Shown in pieces: positions 61,303-64,000 of a stretch of DNA of 64,000 nucleotides. The stretch is taken from positions 1-64,000 of the forward strand of contig NZ_JARGNH010000014.1 of the NCBI RefSeq assembly GCF_029213205.1, in the 5' to 3' direction. The notes beneath the pieces are model-generated. The model ran no database searches and was not told where the DNA came from. It saw nothing but the letters and a program-made list of their open reading frames with translations. The DNA is from Pseudooceanicola sp. GTDB lineage: Bacteria; Pseudomonadota; Alphaproteobacteria; Rhodobacterales; Rhodobacteraceae. Both the position numbers and the translations under genes were made by a program. Position 1 is the first letter of the stretch, and each line of letters opens with the position of its first letter.

Positions 61303-62826
61303 ATGATTTCACGCGCCTATACGGTTGCTTTTCAGGGGGTTGAGCCACGCCCGGTCGAGGTGCAATGCGCGGTCACCCCCGGCATGCCCGCCTTTTCCAT
61401 CGTCGGCCTGCCCGACAAGGCGGTGAGCGAGGCGCGCGACCGTGTGCGCACCGCCCTGACCGCCCTGCGCATCGCCCTGCCCTCGCGGCGGATCACGGTG
61501 AACCTGTCGCCCGCCGATCTGCCCAAGGAGGGCAGCCATTTCGACCTGCCGATCGCCCTGGCGCTGCTCACCGCGATCGAGATTATCCCAGCCGACGTCA
61601 GCGAACGCTATCTGGCACTGGGCGAATTGTCGCTGGACGGTTCGCTGGTGCCGGTGCTCGGCGCCCTGCCCGCCGCGATGGCCGCCGCCGAACAGGAGCG
61701 CGGGTTGATCTGCCCCGCCGCCTCGGGCGCTGAAGCCGCCTGGATCGGCGCGGCCGAGGTCATCGGTGCCGCCAGCCTCGGCGATCTGGTGCGCCATTTT
61801 TCAGGTCAGGCACCGATCCAGCCCGCCGAACCCGGCGAGGTGGCGATGGACAAGAGCCTGCTGGATCTGCGCGACGTCAAGGGTCAGGAACGTGCCAAGC
61901 GGGCATTGGAAATCGCCGCCGCCGGACGCCACCACCTGTTTCTGGTCGGCACCCCGGGCAGCGGCAAATCGATGCTCGCCGCCCGGCTACCCTCGATCCT
62001 GCCGCCGCTGACCGCAGAAGAGGCGCTGGAAACCTCAATGATCCATTCGCTGTCCGGCCTGTTGACCCGCGGCGGCATTTCCCGTGCCCGACCGTTTCGC
62101 GAGCCGCATCACACCGCCTCGATGGCGGCCATCGTCGGCGGCGGGCGCGGCTCCAAACCCGGCGAGATCTCGCTGGCGCATAACGGGGTTCTGTTCCTGG
62201 ACGAATTGCCGGAATTTTCCCGCCCGGTGCTCGAAACCCTGCGCCAACCGGTTGAATCCGGCGAAGTCGTGGTGTCGCGCGCCAATGCCCATGTCCGCTA
62301 TCCGGCGCGGTTCCTGCTGATTGCCGCCGCCAACCCCTGCCGCTGTGGCTATCTGCCGGATCCGAACCGCGCCTGCGCCCGGGCGCCGGGCTGCGGATCC
62401 GATTACCTCGGTCGGATTTCGGGGCCGCTGCTGGACCGGTTCGATCTGCGGGTCGAGGTGCCGCCGGTGGCCTTTTCCGACCTCGGCCATGCCCCTTCGG
62501 GCGAAAGCTCGGCCCAGGTCGCGGCCCGGATCGCCACCGCCCGCGCGGTGCAGGCGGCGCGCTTCTCCGTCGCATCGGGCCAGCGGCTGAACGCCGATCT
62601 GGTCGGCGCGGATCTGGAAAGCTTTGCCAGCCCGGACGCGCCGGGGAAGACCCTGCTGACCCAGGCCGCGGAACGCTTTGGCCTGTCGGCGCGGGGCTAT
62701 CACCGGATCCTCAGGGTGGCGCGTACCATCGCCGATCTCGACGGTGCCGCGGCGGTGCAGCGCGATCACATTGCCGAAGCCATCGGCTTTCGCCTCACCA
62801 CGCTCAAGGAAACCGTGCCCGGATGA
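61303..62826 (+). CDS. comM: ComM/YifB-type Mg-chelatase-like AAA ATPase
   Basis: This 507-residue protein has an N-terminal Lon-protease-like domain (RAYTVAFQGVEPRPVEVQ, GLPDKAVSEARDRV), an AAA+ core with Walker A (VGTPGSGKSML, near residue 225) and Walker B (LFLDELPEF), and a C-terminal Mg-chelatase domain with Cys-rich NPCRCGYLPDPNRAC. ComM is a hexameric helicase that promotes branch migration during natural transformation, integrating divergent DNA. The ATG at 61303 has GGGGGG upstream. Its 3' end overlaps the convergent alpha/beta hydrolase gene by 23 bases. No other competence gene is visible. Confidence 0.93.
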   Translation: MISRAYTVAFQGVEPRPVEVQCAVTPGMPAFSIVGLPDKAVSEARDRVRTALTALRIALPSRRITVNLSPADLPKEGSHFDLPIALALLTAIEIIPADVSERYLALGELSLDGSLVPVLGALPAAMAAAEQERGLICPAASGAEAAWIGAAEVIGAASLGDLVRHFSGQAPIQPAEPGEVAMDKSLLDLRDVKGQERAKRALEIAAAGRHHLFLVGTPGSGKSMLAARLPSILPPLTAEEALETSMIHSLSGLLTRGGISRARPFREPHHTASMAAIVGGGRGSKPGEISLAHNGVLFLDELPEFSRPVLETLRQPVESGEVVVSRANAHVRYPARFLLIAAANPCRCGYLPDPNRACARAPGCGSDYLGRISGPLLDRFDLRVEVPPVAFSDLGHAPSGESSAQVAARIATARAVQAARFSVASGQRLNADLVGADLESFASPDAPGKTLLTQAAERFGLSARGYHRILRVARTIADLDGAAAVQRDHIAEAIGFRLTTLKETVPG

Positions 62827-63691
62827 ACCCGGCCGCGCCACGCAGAACCGCGTCGGCCTCGGGCAGCCAGCCCTGAAAGATCGCCACCACATGCGGCAGA
62901 TCGGCCCAGAGGTCGAGGCTGACCTCAGCCCCCTGCCCGCGCAGATGCTCGGTCATCCGCAGGGTATCGTCGCGCAGGATCTCGGTCTGGCCGACATGCA
63001 GCCAGACCGGCGGACAATCCGGGAAATCGGCAAACAATGGCGAGACGCCGGGATCGCGCGGATCCGCCCCGGCCAGATAGCAATCCCGCGCCTCTTCCAG
63101 CCTGCCGACCGGCAACAGCGCTTCGGCCCGGGCATTCTCGCGCAGCGAAGCGCTAGAAGCGGTCAGATCGGCCCAGGGCGACATCGCCAGCAGGGCGGCG
63201 GGGCGTTCGCCGCGTTTCAGCAGCCGCGCCAGCAGCGCCAAGGCCAGCCCGCCCCCCGAGGAATCACCGCCGAGGACAATCTGATCGGCCCGCAGCCCGG
63301 AATGGCGCAACCCGTCCCAAACCGCCTCCACATCGCTCAATGCCGCGGGAAACGGATGCTCGGGCGCGAGGCGAAACTCCGGCAGGCAGGCGCGGGTGCC
63401 GCTCATCGCCGCCAGCCGTGCCAGCATCGCCCGGTGGGTGGCAGCACCGCCCATCAGATACGCGCCGCCATGCAGCCAGAGGATCACCGGCGCACCAAAG
63501 GCCCCCGCCTCGGCCCAGGTCACCGACACGCCACCAAGACGAGAGTCACGATACCAGGCATGGGCCGGGTCGCGAAACATCCAGGCCTGACCGGCAAACC
63601 GCGCCCGCGCCGCCTGTGGTGACAACCGCGCCAGCGCCGGTTTTTCGACCCGTCGCAGCCAGAAATCGAGCAGGCGCAGACGCAGCGACAC
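62804..63691 (-). CDS. alpha/beta hydrolase, hormone-sensitive lipase family
   Basis: This 295-residue esterase/lipase of the HSL family (bacterial family IV) has the oxyanion-hole motif LWLHGGAYLMGG, nucleophile elbow LGGDSSGGGLAL, acidic residue in GQTEILRDDTLRM and catalytic His in DLPHVVAIF. It starts with GTG three bases after the gshB stop, so it is translated from the same mRNA as gshB. The natural substrate is unknown; short-chain esters are usual. The tail overlaps comM in convergent orientation. Confidence 0.88.
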   Translation of the reverse strand: MSLRLRLLDFWLRRVEKPALARLSPQAARARFAGQAWMFRDPAHAWYRDSRLGGVSVTWAEAGAFGAPVILWLHGGAYLMGGAATHRAMLARLAAMSGTRACLPEFRLAPEHPFPAALSDVEAVWDGLRHSGLRADQIVLGGDSSGGGLALALLARLLKRGERPAALLAMSPWADLTASSASLRENARAEALLPVGRLEEARDCYLAGADPRDPGVSPLFADFPDCPPVWLHVGQTEILRDDTLRMTEHLRGQGAEVSLDLWADLPHVVAIFQGWLPEADAVLRGAAGFIRARFP

Positions 63692-63694
63692 GGC

Positions 63695-64000
63695 TCAGCC
63701 CCGCTTGGCTTCGATCGCGTCCCAGATCGCGGCGGCGGCGTTGATGCCGTCAAAGCGCTCAAGCTCCTGGATTCCGGTGGGCGAGGTCACGTTGATCTCG
63801 GTCAGATAATCGCCAATCACGTCAATGCCGACGAACACCTGACCCTTTTCGCGCAGCACCGGGCCGATGGCAGCACAGATCTCGCGGTCACGCTCGGTCA
63901 GCCCGACCTGCTCCGGACGCCCGCCGACATGCATGTTCGACCGGGTTTCGCCCTGGGCGGGCACCCGGTTGATCGCGCCGATCGGTTCGCCATCGACCAG
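63695..64000 (-). CDS. gshB: glutathione synthetase, C-terminal part (runs off the window)
   Basis: About 101 C-terminal residues of glutathione synthetase are present; the rest lies beyond the right edge. The segment shows the ATP-grasp end with [20 protein letters not shown] (Gly-rich loop), [21 protein letters not shown] (metal- and ATP-binding Asp, Glu, Asn) and the helical end. It ligates glycine to gamma-glutamylcysteine. The ORF track starts at an internal Met only because the window ends. It is followed immediately by the hydrolase gene. Confidence 0.95.
   Translation of the reverse strand: MVDGEPIGAINRVPAQGETRSNMHVGGRPEQVGLTERDREICAAIGPVLREKGQVFVGIDVIGDYLTEINVTSPTGIQELERFDGINAAAAIWDAIEAKRG

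Overview
The window is high-GC DNA with tightly packed operons, ATGA/TGATG start-stop overlaps and strong G/C bias in third codon positions. The gene set points to an alphaproteobacterium of the Rhodobacteraceae/roseobacter type: a heterotetrameric sarcosine oxidase operon soxBDAG, ccmI-ruvX-DUF1289, the mreBCD-mrdA-rodA wall operon, choXWV, a phnWAY 2-aminoethylphosphonate route, and many small intergenic hairpin repeats. No tRNA, rRNA, CRISPR array, integrase, transposase or recognisable defence system was seen, so this looks like ordinary chromosome with several accessory catabolic blocks.

Layout. (1) 1-9.7 kb: an accessory catabolic block. It has an ABC importer (broken or partial upstream gene, permease, ATPase), a nitrilase-family hydrolase, an AtzA/SsnA-type amidohydrolase, an Asp/Glu-racemase-fold protein lacking both catalytic cysteines, a GntR/FCD regulator, an amidase, an AllC/HyuC-type amidohydrolase, a DUF3830 protein and a maleate isomerase/arylmalonate decarboxylase relative. 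The mix suggests stepwise opening and deamidation of an imported nitrogen compound, substrate unknown. (2) 10.1-16.5 kb: Atm1-type ABC exporter divergent from an ArsR regulator, a LysM protein, a LOG phosphoribohydrolase next to a YUCCA-like flavin monooxygenase, and an iron superoxide dismutase. (3) 16.6-21.9 kb: soxBDAG with a possible translationally coupled 29-codon ORF between soxB and soxD. (4) 22-28.3 kb: ccmI, ruvX, DUF1289, an acidic membrane-anchored unknown, a TauE/SafE permease, a Bcr/CflA efflux pump and a sirtuin. (5) 28.4-35.1 kb: mreB-mreC-mreD-mrdA-rodA plus a GhrA-like dehydrogenase. (6) 35.5-36.9 kb: rpmB, a small secreted protein and a PCu(A)C copper chaperone.

(7) 36.9-56.5 kb: a nutrient block. 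It has a TPP enzyme, choline importer choVWX, a LysR regulator divergent from phnW-phnA-phnY, then on the opposite strand a phosphonate monoester hydrolase-like enzyme and a complete Opp-type ABC importer, and finally a degenerate iron-ADH-fold protein. My reading, an inference, is that the Opp-type system imports a phosphonate ester or related organophosphorus compound, the PMH-like enzyme releases 2-aminoethylphosphonate, and PhnW/PhnY/PhnA convert it to acetate and phosphate. (8) 56.7-60.8 kb: two acyl-CoA dehydrogenases, a MaoC hydratase and an SDR, making up most of a beta-oxidation cycle. (9) 60.9-64 kb: a TauE/SafE gene remnant, comM, an alpha/beta hydrolase and the 3' part of gshB.

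A dispersed repeat occurs at least eight times between genes: a GC hairpin followed by a conserved CCCCGNGGATATTT...CCAGAGGAAG-like core. It is the most striking non-coding signal. All family assignments come from reading motifs in the translated sequence. No database search was run.
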